Origin: Aptenodytes patagonicus
Taxonomy: Eukaryota > Chordata > Aves > Sphenisciformes > Spheniscidae
DNA: 64,000 bases
Direction of reading: 5' to 3'
Assembly (NCBI RefSeq): GCF_965638725.1
Contig: NC_134949.1
Location: 126,974,294-127,038,293 of the forward strand
The stretch's first letter is position 1. Each line of letters opens with the position of its first letter. The translations under genes were made by a program, and so were the position numbers. Shown one piece after another: positions 22,501-34,300 of the stretch. Under the pieces are notes generated by a model, which was not told the DNA's origin, searched no databases, and saw only the letters and a program-made list of their open reading frames with translations.

Positions 22501-25500
22501 GGGTTGTGCAGGGCAGAATCAAATGGAGGATGGAGAAAGGGTAGTGAAAAATATTTAAAAAAAAAAAAATCAGTTTTTGTGTGAGGCACTTCCTCCCTCC
22601 ATAAGCTACTTCCATTTCATTTTCTGTAATACTTCAGTGCTGCCCTTTCTTCTGACCATACCATTAATTTATGATATTTACTGTTTTACTCGGGAAATGG
22701 AATCGTCTTATTGCGTGAAAATCTCAGTTCAATTTTGTTCCTTAGTGAAAGTTTCTGGCTTTCAAAGTTGTAGAGGAAAGCTCACGTGTGTGACCTGGAT
22801 GAACAGTCAGGTTCAGAAAATAGGAGACAAGTAAAAAGCAGAGCCACAAATGTGTTCTTTGAAAGCAGATGCTAATGATTTCTCATCCAATCTTTTGAGT
22901 TCCTTTGGTCGTGACCTATGATTTTTAGAAAAGGTGATAATGCTAATAGAGAGACGTGTGACAGGTGATTGTCTAGGTAACGCTCCCAGGGAAAAGCGTC
23001 ACTCAACTCAACGTAGTTTTGGAAACCGCAAGAATAGTTAAAAATTTCCCCATTTCATGCAGCCTTCAGTATTCTAGTGGAGCAGATCAGGTACTTCCAG
23101 TGCTATCTGAGGCTTTTGTCATCCTTTTCACACAGTGTCTATGGCTCTGTTCTGGCCTCCCACCCTAAAAGCTGAGACTCTTTAATCTCTTTTCTTGAGA
23201 AATTTTGCTTCTGCCCGTTAATGAAAACAGCACTGAATGATCTGTGCTAATAGAACAAATATGAGAAAATACGTACAATATAGAAAAATGTTATATATTT
23301 GAGGTATTATCTAGCTATTTATGAAGATCAGTATTTTTAAAATCATGTTAAAATAGAATGTCTAATTTTTTATGTGCTGCAAAGAACAGTGCAAAGTCCC
23401 TTTATGCCGACCCCCCCAGGAATTCACATGGATAGCTCCGATTCTTATGGGACGCAGGTGTGATGCAGTTGAGGTACAACCTCCCACCCCGGGTCCGAAC
23501 TTTGCCAATGCACCCAGCTTGCTGAAAAGCAACCCCAAGTAGTGAAACATTTCACAGCCGTTCCTGCTGATGTGATGGTAGTTCGGTGTTGTAAGGAGGG
23601 GGTGATCGCCAGCGAGCAGACGAGGAGGCACCCGGGGATGAGTCAGGGATGCAGCAATGATTGCCTCCTGCTCTGCACATGTCAGGTCTTTAGCCCAGAC
23701 ACAAAAGTGCATGGACACCGCCATCCCTCAGGCCCCACATCTCGGAAGGCGTGAAATACATTACGCCAGGCTGGCACCAGTATTAGCAACCCTTTGTTAA
23801 TCTTCGGGTTGCCAAGGCTGTAGGGTGTCTGAGGTCTGCTTGTCAGAAAGATGGAAACAGCTGATCTACAGTGAGTCACTGAGCTGCTCAGATGGCAGTC
23901 TCCCAAAACAGGCATCTGAAGTAACTTCACTTTCCTGCACCACATAAAATGCCAGGCAGTTTTCTCCAAGTCGAGCCATGTATCGCTTCCCTCCTGTTTG
24001 GGAGCACGGGCTGCGGCCCCCGCTCAGGCTTTCCCGCCAAGAGCATGAGCCAGCCTTGTCCAGTAGAGGGAACTGACTTTTCCATTTCTTGGCTATCATC
24101 CCTCTGAATGATCTAGCGGGTGACTCCGGACACAGTTAATTTCATTTACTGTTTTCTTATCAGCTCTTGAAAGTTCCAGTTGGGTCTGCTCGTTTCTTCC
24201 ATGACCTTATGAAAATACAGCTTTTACAGCTGGGCTTTCCCAGAAGCCCTACACCAGGGATGCAGCAGGCTGGCTGCATGTGTCATTAGCAGCTAGTTAG
24301 GGTCTGTGTTTACATAGGTATTGCATGCTTCCTATCATATACAGCAGTGCCTAGGGCAAGATTGCAAGGCACTCAGGTACTCTTGGCTCCACCTCAGTAC
24401 TTTAAATGAAGGGCTAGGAACAGATAGCTGGATTACAGAGATGGGAAGGGAGTGAGAAATGAAGGGAAGAGGTGGAAAATGAAAAGCAGAGAGGGAAGGG
24501 AGCCTGTAAATCAAGCTGCAGGGTTGCAGGATTGCTTAACGGAAGAGGGTGCAGCCAAGTCTCCCTGTAGGCAGCTAGCAGCACCCGGCACCGCGGCATG
24601 GGGATGCCCGAGGTCCTGCTCGCTCCTGGCAGGGAGAAGGAGGCCAGCAGAGGGGTCTCCTGGGGAGGTGATGCAAAGTGCTCTTAGCAAAATCAGGACC
24701 TAAGGTGGTCTGTGCCACTGCGTTGCAGAGCCTGTGTCAAGGACCTGATGCTAGTGCCGCAATGAAAAGAAACGCTTGTGGAGGCTGAGCTTCCTCCACA
24801 CCCAGCAGGGAGCAGGGAAAGGCAATGGGTTTACACCGCTGGGAGACCTTCAGGAAATCAACCTGGGGAGCTGCCAGATATTGCAAGTGCTTTAGAAAAC
24901 AGATTATTAAAAAAATTGCTAACATAGAGCTGGAGAAAGAAGTTTTTTTCCTCAGTAGACAAAAGAGGAAAGTCAAGAAATGCCAGATGCTGTAACGGAC
25001 ACACGCTTTCATTAAGTGGAAGGATCGCCCATGGCTTGAGACTGCTCCTCTTCTCCAAGCCAGTACTGTACACACGGACAAGTATTTGTGAGTTAACAGG
25101 GTTTGCTATTTTTACTTTCCCAAGATTTAAGCCTATTAACTGGCATGTGTGAGTGTTGAGACGCAAGCAAGAACTACTGTTACCAGAATTTTAACAATTG
25201 TAAACAGAATAAAGGCAGTATTATCACCGAGGTGGCCAGCATTGTTGGATTAAAGAGCAAGGCTGGTTCCCAAGTGGGTAATACTACATCTCCAGCCCAC
25301 AGGGCTGTATATCTGCACCCTGCTGCCCTGGACCAGCCATGTCAGGAGATGCTGCAGCTCCCTTCCAGCCCATGTTCCTGGGGGTTTGCCATGGAAACCA
25401 GGATGCGGGCAATTACAGCTGCACCGCATGGATTAGGGCTGGGGCTGGGGTGAGCAACGGACTCAGAAATGGGGCTGGAGCCAAAAGCGAGGTGGAGAGC

Positions 25501-25715
25501 TGCGCTGCTGCGTGGTGAAGGGCCAAATGCAGGCTTTCAGGACGCATATAGACAAATCATATAAAGGTCCTGGTATTAATAATCAGTCGTTCTGTAATTA
25601 GCATTAAATATGATCATTTCCAGGACAGGTCCTGTGGAAACCTGGCAGTGTATAAAAGAAATGGGCAAAGAAGGGAGCTAAAATTTCTGTATACAGCAAG
25701 CCATACTCTTCCGTA
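16585..25715. other. Intergenic sequence, no gene recognised
   Basis: About 9 kb of mostly unique sequence. Items seen are a TG/TA-rich stretch near 18683-18718, a 12-base G run at 21033-21044 followed by CA/TG-rich sequence to about 21140, and a purine-rich GGAAGAA tract at about 22020-22080. None of the open frames (for example 17680-18072 minus, 19247-19681 plus, 21407-21850 plus) has splice-supported or motif-supported coding character. Confidence 0.5.
21033..21044 (+). repeat. Poly-G run followed by CA/TG-rich sequence
   Basis: Twelve consecutive Gs are preceded by a second G-rich stretch (CAGGGGGGTGGG). The following 100 bases hold several CACA/TGTG and GCATG segments. It is a simple-sequence region prone to sequencing and replication slippage. 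Confidence 0.8.
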
Positions 25716-26533
25716 AAATCATAGAATCGTAGAATCATTTAGGTTGGAAAAGACCTTTAAGATCATCAAGTCCAACCGTTAACCTAGCACTGCCAAGTCC
25801 ACCACTAAACCATGTCCCTAAGCACCACATCTACACGTCTTTTAAATACCTCCAGGGATGGGGACTCAACCACTTCCCTGGGCAGCCTGTTCCAATGCTT
25901 GACAACCCTTTCGGTGAAGAAATTTTTCCTCACATCCAATCTAAACCTCCCCTGGCGCAACTTGAGGCCATTTCCTCTTGTCCTATCACTTGTTACCTGG
26001 GAGAAGAGACCGACCCCCACCTCGCTACAACCTCCTTTCAGGTAGTTGTAGAGAGCGATGAGGTCTCCCCTCAGCCTCCTTTTCTCCAGGCTAAACAACC
26101 CCAGTTCCCTCAGCCACTCCTCATAAGACTTGTTCTCCAGACAAGCCCAGCACCTCTGCCCCAGCACCTCGATGTCTTTCTTGTAGTGAGGGGCCCAAAA
26201 CTGAACACAGTATTTGAGGTGCGGCCTCACCAGTGCCGAGTACAGGGGGACGATCACTTCCCTACTCCTGCTGGCCACACTATTTCTGATACAGGCCAGG
26301 ATGCCATTGGCCTTCTTGGCCCCCTGGGCACACTGCCGGCTCATGTTCAGCCGGCTGTCGACCAACACCCCCAGGTCCTTTTCTGCTGGGCAGCTTTCCA
26401 GCCACTCTTCCCCAAGCCTGTAGCGCTGCATGGGGTTGTTGTGACCCAAGTGCAGGACCCGGCACTTGGCCTTGTTGAACCTCATACAGTTGGCCTGGGC
26501 CCATTGATCCAGCCTGTCCAGGTCCCTCTGTAG
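25716..26533 (-). mobile_element. CR1 LINE, 0.8-kb 5'-truncated copy
   Basis: Minus orientation. The 3' tail AAATCATAGAATCGTAGAAT lies at 25716, and similarity to the 10630 copy ends at GGTCCCTCTGTAG (26533). A 226-codon frame (26485-25805) encodes the RT C-terminal region, including [20 protein letters not shown] and the terminal [11 protein letters not shown]. That frame is open throughout, so this copy is young. Around 26138-26160 it differs from the sister copy by a local replacement that duplicates a GCCCAGCACCTC segment. The change keeps frame. Confidence 0.93.
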
Positions 26534-29532
26534 CCCTCCATAGGCTTATGGAAAGGAGTGAGAGCTGGACTGAAAAGGTTAGTCATGCTCTGCAACAGGC
26601 GTGATGGAGGAGCTTACGCTGGCATAGCCATCGGTTTAGGTATTAACAGCGTAACCACCAAGGAAAGTTAATTCCTGTACAGACTCAGCCCTGACTCACG
26701 GGTCTGTGGGGGAGAAAAATCTAGAAGCAAGAGTGGTGAAACACCAAAGGTGGTGAAAGGAGGGAGAGCAGACTGAGCGAAGCAGGGAGGTGAAGAGGAG
26801 CTGGGAGAGCGAAGGGGAAACCTTCCCAGCTCCAGGGGCTATCAGGCTTTTCGGTAGGTTTGAGGAAAACGGTGTGGAGAGGTAAAGCAGTAAGACGAGG
26901 CCCTGTGGGAATGTGGAGACAGACAGACACATGCAAGAGACCTACAGCTGATAGAGGGGACCTGCAAGAGAAGGGATTAGTGGGCAGAGGAGGCAGCTGA
27001 GAGGCTTAGATACGGAGTAGGTAAGGAAAAAAGTTGATTTTTAAAAACTACTATTCTCTGCTTTTTCTTCTAGGCAAACTTTATTCAAAATATATTATCG
27101 TCCTTACAGTACTTGGCTTGAGTCATGCTCCAGCTGCCCATACCTTCTCAGGCCAGGCTGTACCTTTGCAATCCCAATGGCCCAGGAAGCATTTCCAAAT
27201 ACAACCTTAGACCCTAATCAGCCCCCTCCATAGGCACCAAGGTACTTTCTGTGCTTCGCACAAAACCCAAGGTTTTCCCTTTCCAGCCTCAACCACAGGC
27301 ACCTCTTCCTACCCTTCAGGTGGGGCGAGCTATTTGGTGTTGAGTCCAGCCCCACGCAGCCTCCCCGGGAGGGTGGCAGGACAGGGGCAGGCACAGCAGG
27401 CAGGGCACCGAGAGGTCTCGCTCCATCACGGACGACAAGGAGAGGCAAATTGTGGCAGAGAGTGAGGAAACAGGGTTCAGCGATGACTCGTGGAAGTGCC
27501 TTTCTCTGAGGAAAAGTGAATGGGAGATCTTTCACTGAAAGGTTTGACTTATCTGGCTTTTTTTTCTCATCTAAATCCCTTTGAAGATTACCGCCCTGCA
27601 CTCCCCCAGTTTGGATGTGCAGCTGCTCACAGCAGGTTGCAAGGGGCACTTCATTTCTTGAGTGCTGCAGGAAAACTAGGTTTTAGAGAGGCTGGGGGTC
27701 ATGTTCTGCAGTGGGTGCCACCATGTGAGCACAGCAACTTCAGGATTGGTGAAGCGAGCCCTGGAAACCCTGTCCCATGGCTGTAAATAGGTGACTGTGA
27801 TTGATGAGGATGCTTCGGAGAAAGGACAGATTTTGGGAAACTATTGCAAAAGGATGTTGCCACCTCAAGGCATGTCTGACAGGGGCAGCTCCTCGGAGGG
27901 GCCACACAAGCTGGCAGTCCATGGGAAAGGCGAGCGGAGGCAGCGGAGGTGCTGTTCCTGCCTTGTCCTCAACGGCTCGCCACCTCGGTCCCTTCTGCAT
28001 AGTTGCAGCTGTGGGCAGAGGGGACAGAGTGGACAGGGATGGTGCCATGCCACCCCATGCCAGCCCTGCATAGAGAGTGGCTGGGGCAGCCCTCTTCATC
28101 CCTAAAGCTTTACACTCACCCTTTAAGCAGGGTTTGCAGCAGTGGGGGATCTCGACCCGTGTAAAGACAGTGTGGATGTTTTGTGCCTTGACAGCAGTGA
28201 GTCCAAGTGCAAACCGTGTGTGATCTGAATATCCTACAGTTACACCTTGGAAACTCTAATAAAGCTGCCTCTGAACCGCATACATGGAGCAGACGCCGGG
28301 ACTGGGAGACAGAGGCACCTTTTTTACTCCTTGGGAGCATCCGCCGGGGTAAGTGACATCTCGCTGGGGCACTGCCAAATTGTTGGGCCAAAGGCTCAAG
28401 CCCCGCAGCCCTCTGAACGCCACATCTGCTTATAAGGGTTGTGTGTACAAAGTGGTGTGTGTTGGCCTCAGTAAACAACTTAGCAGAGAAGGCAAAGCAG
28501 AGCTGTGCTACACTTGACATGCCTCCTGTGGTCTCGGGGATAATAGCTTAGTGCTCGTCAAAATGCTCCTTTAAGGCAAATGATGGAGAAACATTGTCTG
28601 GCGCTGTATTGCCAGGATTTGGCCCAGCTGATGAACAGTTGAAGGGTTCGAAAAGATAGGATAATTCTTCCAAGTCATTTTTGCCCCGCGTTGCACAGCG
28701 TATAATGAAATAAGGAGATTCGGGAGGGTTAAACTAGCTAAAGGACATCCTCTTTGATGAACACCATCTTTTGTCGCATTTCAGGCATGGGCCTGAGCTG
28801 TGCCTTAGATTGCATCAGGCTTTTACCATAATTTCTGAGAGTTCAGCTTTTGTATATTCACTTCTACAAGAAAAGTTCTTGAAAAGTGCAGTAGTCAGCA
28901 ATTTCACAGCAAAGCAATTTTTCCAACAAGTATTAATGTAATTAAGGGGGGGTGGGATGTGTGCTGGAGCTTAAGAAACACAATTTAAATACACAGGGAC
29001 AATAGATATGACAAGGAGGATGGAGAAGCAGGAACAGGATCATCACCTGGATTTCAGAGCCTGTCTTTTTGCTGGCTGGAGAAGCTAGTCACTTTTTTAA
29101 ATAGAAATCAAAAGGTGGATGCTCACCGATGTGAGATTCTGATCATTAGATGTCTCAATGACATGCGATCAAATCCTGCAATGCACCAGTGACCTCGTCT
29201 GACCACTCTTGGAGTGGGTCATCACGGGGGGAGATCTGAGCCTCCCCCTCTACAAGACCCAACACCCCATGTGCATCTCCCAGCGTGAGTACTTTTGCTG
29301 CCTCTTTCTAAATGGCTGCATTTTTGTCATCATGGCCATCTTCCTCGGGTAGCTGCTGCTTGTCAAGGTCAATCAAGTCACTCAGGAGTGAATCATGGTA
29401 AAACAGGGTTAAGGCAATGCTTAGCAGAGCAGGGTATGAAATGATTGGTCACAGAAGTCCCGACTGATGTACAGAAGCAGAGTGGGGTTGGTGTGGAAGG
29501 GCTCTTGCAGTGGGAGAGGCTGCGCCCACCTC
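26534..29532. other. Intergenic sequence, no gene recognised
   Basis: About 3 kb of unique sequence that becomes more G/C-rich around 27300-28100. Overlapping open frames on both strands at 27700-28100 are the expected effect of base composition and show no motif. No promoter or repeat could be assigned. Confidence 0.5.
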
Positions 29533-29740
29533 AGAATAGCCATGGGGATAGCCTACGGGATAGCCTCCAGGATAGCCTAGGGGATTAGCCTCCAGGATAG
29601 CTTACAGGATAGCCTATGGGATAGATTGCAAAATAGCCTAGAGAGGATAGCCTGGGCGGTAGCCTCCAGGACAGCTTACGGGATAGACTGGTACATAGCC
29701 GAGGGGATAGCTTACAGGATAGCCCATGGGATAGCCCTAC
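29533..29740. repeat. Degenerate ~12-bp minisatellite (GGATAGCCTNCA)
   Basis: About 16 units of 9-15 bp are built on GGATAGCCT or GGATAGCTTACA. A longer pattern GGATAGCTTACAGGATAGCC recurs near both ends (about 29595 and 29705), so longer blocks were duplicated as well as single units. The array ends about 1.6 kb before the PDE9A start codon. It has no unique spacers and is not a CRISPR array. Confidence 0.9.
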
Positions 29741-31323
29741 AGTGGCAAGGGCTCCCTCCTGGAAGACTTAAATGCCTGCTCCAAGCTGGCAGAGGAAGGA
29801 TATGAAGCAAAGGCTTGCACCCCCCCAGAAAAAGTCACCTTGCCGCTGACTCTGAGGGCATTAGGAGTACCGCTGGCTTCGGTTCGAAAGGCCAGCCTGG
29901 CTCTGGCTCCCAGACTGGCTCCAGGACACGCTCAGCCCCGCCGGCTCTTACGAATCCCCTTCTGACAGCGAACGAGCCCTGCCTGCGTGGTGCAGGGGGC
30001 AGCCGAGGCTGCACTTCATGCCGTGCTGTAGCCTGCAGGGCCACGTTGGCCTCCTCTGCACGTCAGTTGTGCCTCGCTTATGTTGCAGCAGGGGCCTGGG
30101 GGTGGGCAGGGAAGGCAGCACCGACCCTGCTTCCACAAGCCCAACTCTCCCAGAGTGCGGCGCAAAAGAGGCTGGGAAATTTTTTCGCAGCTCCTCTATC
30201 AGAAGCCTCACAAAAGACTGAGAACTAACGCTTGCAGGACTAACTGTTTCCAGTCGCTGTGCATGCTTGCAGCCCATCAGACAGCCTCTCACCTGCGAGG
30301 GCGGAGGAGATGCTGTCTCCAAAGCTCTCTCCCCTCTGTGACCGAGTGTCACCCGCCGCTGCTTCAGCTCCCCACAGGTGCAGGCACTACAGCACAGCAC
30401 AGACATGCAGCAGATGGCATTTGGCATCCGCTCAGAGAATCGACCGTCGGATGCTTTGCTTCCTCCTGGTTTTTGGCTGTGCCTTCCCATGGGAGATGCC
30501 TTTGCCAGGATACTTCACGTTCCCGTAAATCACAAATTCCTTCGCTCCAGGGGCGGCACGGAGGGTGTTGGGTGAGAGCATGGGCTTTACGCTTTCTTCA
30601 TGCTTCTGGAGCTTACAGAGAAAAAAAAGCTGCTGCTTTTTCTTTCCGTCCTTGTAATGATAACAGAAGGGATGTGGAAATTAAGCTGCCAAGTTTGGGC
30701 TGAGATGGTCCGAGCCCTGGCTGTGGCAGGTGTCTGAAAGGACACTCCCAGCGCAGGGCGCAGCTGGGAGCCTGTCACACCGCTTGCAGGGCGCGGGCAG
30801 CTCACCAGAAGGGTCATCACTAATTAATAATTACGGTCCTATTTCACCACAAAAACAAATGACATCTCTCACCACCCTAACGAAGGAGGTTTCCCCCCCA
30901 CCCCAGCCCCCCCGGGGGATAAGTGCCACTTGGTCTTGTGTGTAAGAGGAGCTCATCAGCCCCAGGGTCAGAGCTACAATGCAGCTGCCCAGCAGCTCTC
31001 AGCCCTAAAGCCAAGAGGGGTTGTTGCTATGGGAATCGAGAGGGCACTTGCAGACAGCATCTGGAGCCTGTGTCTTTCCCTGTCCAAGGCAGCTGGGTTT
31101 GGAGGGAAGCAAAACTAAAAGGAGGTGGCAGAGAGAGACAGAGGCACAGCAAAATGCATGCATGTTAGAGGAGGGACCTTCCCAGAATGAGAGTACAGTG
31201 GGATACAGAAGAGTGGGGACACCAAACTGTCAGGCAGCGGTGGCTCGGCTTGGTAGGATAAACCTTATTTTCTGCTCTGTTTGACACTGGAAAAAGGTCC
31301 AGTGAAAGCCCAACTGTAACAAG
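29741..31323 (+). other. Upstream region of PDE9A (5' flank or 5' UTR)
   Basis: G/C-rich, with CpG dinucleotides more frequent than in the preceding 15 kb, notably around 29880-30000, 30300-30370 and 30430-30560. It should contain the transcription start of PDE9A and any upstream non-coding exon. I cannot place the start, and no clear TATA box stands at a fitting distance. Open frames here (for example 29815-30228 plus and 29948-30490 minus) reflect base composition. Confidence 0.45.
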
Positions 31324-31392
31324 ATGGGATCTGCCTCCTCAACTTACCGGCCCAAGTGTATTTATTTGGATATTGATGGAAGAATTCAAAAG
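31324..31392 (+). CDS. PDE9A: PDE9A exon 1 (start codon, residues 1-23)
   Basis: The ATG sits in a strong Kozak context (A at -3, G at +4). The frame reads [17 protein letters not shown] then DGRIQK, and the donor GTACTT follows in phase 0. Mammalian PDE9A begins MGSGSSSYRPK, so the start is well supported. The Gly at position 2 is conserved. Confidence 0.96.
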
Positions 31393-34300
31393 GTACTTTT
31401 GCTGTTTTTCACAACGTAGTGTTTCCGGACGCAGCAGCAGCTGCGGGCTGTGTTTGCTGCACAATCTATTTCTGTAACGCGAGTTAGACGCGTGTTTGCA
31501 TTCAGCGCCGTTGCGGGCTTCAAATCTCTTTTTAAGGGGAGGGGGGGGATCTTGAGTGGCTTCTGCTTTGTACACGGATGTTTATTTAAAGGGGAAGGGG
31601 AGGCTGGCAGCAGGGGAGCGCTGGGCACTGCCAGCTCTCACTGCCTGTGTGGGGACCCTTGGTTTAGCAGCCGAGTAGGCTTCCTCTCCCGGAGCAGCGT
31701 CGCGACATGTTTACAAAGTTTTGCCTGCGGGGAGGTTTTCACCTAAGAAGTGGGAGCCGGAAAGCACAGTGTGCCGAGTTATTTGCAGATTGCCTGCCGG
31801 CGGGTTTTAGCGATGGGCATTTTCCTACCGCCAAGCTGAACGGCAGGCGGGTGCCCGGCTGTTGTGCGATGGGGTGTGCCGCTGCATCGGTGGGGGGCTG
31901 CGGGTCCCCGCCACCTTTGCCAAGTTGTTCGTAAATGGCGATAAACATTAATTAAAACTTCCACTTCCATTAGCCTGCCTTGTTTGCTTAACTACGGTTC
32001 ACAGCACAGGGGAAACTGCGGGAGAAATGTGTTCTGGCTAAAAGGGAGAGCTTGCACGCTGTCGAGCTGACAGCCCACTGCTTTTAAACAGAAACAATGC
32101 CGCTGCATTTTTGTAAGTCGTCTTTTTCTTCTTTTTGTCAGCAACTCTTTGGCCACAAACCAAGTGCCTTTTTTGTAATAGAGTGAAAGCGGCTGCGAGG
32201 ATCAAGAGCAACTAAACTCTGACTTGCAAAATTCAAATCTCTCTCTCTCGTCTTCCTGCTCTAAATCTTCATTTCACCCAGCCTCGCCTTTTGTTTCTCC
32301 TTTAAAAAGGAACAGCAAAGATACCCTTTCCCTTCCCTCCCCTTTGCTGTACGAGTGACCGCAGAAATGAGGCAAAGGGAAAGCTGATACTCACAGTCCC
32401 GTCCCACCGCACACGCCTCCGTTGCCTATGGTCCCCTCTGCCACTGCCCTGGAGACCCACCGTGACTGCCAGAGTCCTGTCCTCAGGAACAAGACCTCGG
32501 AGAATCCAAATCTGCGCCAGGTCCCCCACAGCAGGCTTCTCCTCTTCATCCATCTCGGGGCTTAGACGTGACAAAGGTCCCTCTGCTGCCACGGACTCCT
32601 CCACACCGGCGTGCGGGAGCGTGCCGGCTCTGCTGACCTGAAGGCGCCGCTTCTCTTTTGCCGGGGCTTAATGAGTTGGTCACCTGGCAGCCCCCAGAGG
32701 CAAGGCTTGTACGGAGCTCCCTGGCACCTTTACTGTTTCAGTATTTTGAAAGGGTGGCAAGTATTTCCATAGATGTTGGTAAAGCACATAGTCTGTTGTC
32801 TACTCTGGTTTTAAAAAAAATAGCATTTCTCAGAATCAGTCTCTGGAGAGTAACTTTGACATTAAAAACGCAGAAGAGGCACAATCGCATGAGCAAGCTA
32901 ATACAAACTCAGGCAGCATTAAGTTTTTTTTGCTCGATAAATGTTATCTGTTTCTTTTGTCAGATGTGAAATTCCATCTGTGCAATGTTTGGAAGGATTC
33001 CTGCAGTAAAAATGCTGCGTAAATGGGGTTCACCCAGGGGTAAGCAGGGCATATCTCAGATTCTCGTGCCTCCTCAGTAACAACATCATTAGAAAGGAAA
33101 AAAAAAAAGCAACCCTTAATCTTCCAAGGAATGCAGTATTGGAGGCTTCTAAAGCGAACTCATTAAATCAATGCTAAGCTACTCGTCAACCCAGTAACGA
33201 GGTATGAGTTTCATTATAACAGCACTTGTTGAGTTAGAAAGGGCTCAGCTCCAACTTGTAACTGGCTTGCTGGACACAGCAGAGTCATGCAATAGAACTG
33301 AGCATCCTACGATAGCGCTAAGCTGTGATGGCAATTATTCACAGGTAATTCTGTGTTTCTGCGACCTCCTTCAGAATTTCCACCGGTGCGGCCACAGGGC
33401 ATGCTGCTGACTTTGGGAGAAGTTGTTTCGCCTCGGCACTGGGGTGAATGAAGGGACACACCAGGCTCAGAGAGCCGCATGTTGCCTCCCCCAGGAACCT
33501 GCGCATTGCAGATGAGCACTTGAAAGTGCTCTGCAACAGCAGTGTTGAATTAAGCTAAGTAGGACCGTGTATTGGCAGGTCCAGGGGGGCACAGCGGGGA
33601 GGGCAAAGGGACGCGGCAATTGTTGGAGGAGAGTTTTCTGGCTTTGAAACCCTTCTCGGTGGTTGTTGAAATAAAGGAGGCACCATCAGCAGGGGTCGAA
33701 CGCAGGACCACGCCTGAGGCCAGCACGTCCCAGAGGAAGGGCTGAGGTCCATACCTGCAAGGCCAGCGTCATGAACACCCAGGAGTCCAGTAGCCTCCTG
33801 CGGGAGGGCGGTGGGAGGCTGAGAGCAGAGGGGAGCCCAGCCCAGTGCTGCAGTGCATCACTCCTACATCACACTGGGGAAGCCTAGCCCTCGTCTCAGT
33901 AACTTCCTCAGCTCCTGCCCTTTCCCCTCGGACCCATCCTGCCTGCACCCACAAAGGCTCCCGGTCATTTGTCAGTTTGATAAACTGACCTTTCAGAGGC
34001 ACGGGAAGGCACAAAATGGTCTTCACCAAAGCTGACCACGAGGACAGGCTCTCCTCCAGTGGGCAGAGTTGACTGAGCGTCTCCCCATGCTGGGGCAGCA
34101 AGGGCTCTGCTTTGGGAGGGACATGGGATGACCCACCCCGGCCCAGCAGACACCAACTGTGGAACCCTCCACAGGCACCTGAGCTCAAGATCCCCAAAGG
34201 GGTGGCTTTTGTGTCCACCAGGGGGAGGCTTTGGGCTGCTGGTAGCTGTGTCCTGGCCAAGGGGCAGAGGATGGGGGTCTCCCATGGGGCGGCCGCCTGC

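Noticed and set aside
29533..29740. Repeat array resembling a CRISPR at first sight
   Set aside because: The repeat units are contiguous and degenerate with no unique spacers, and the genome is eukaryotic.
29815..30490. Overlapping long frames on both strands upstream of PDE9A
   Set aside because: CpG-rich promoter flank with few stops. No start context or homology supports a protein.
32302..32604. 100-codon minus-strand frame near the PDE9A promoter, acidic at its start
   Set aside because: It could be an exon of a divergent transcript, but there is no domain, splice pattern or comparison to support it.
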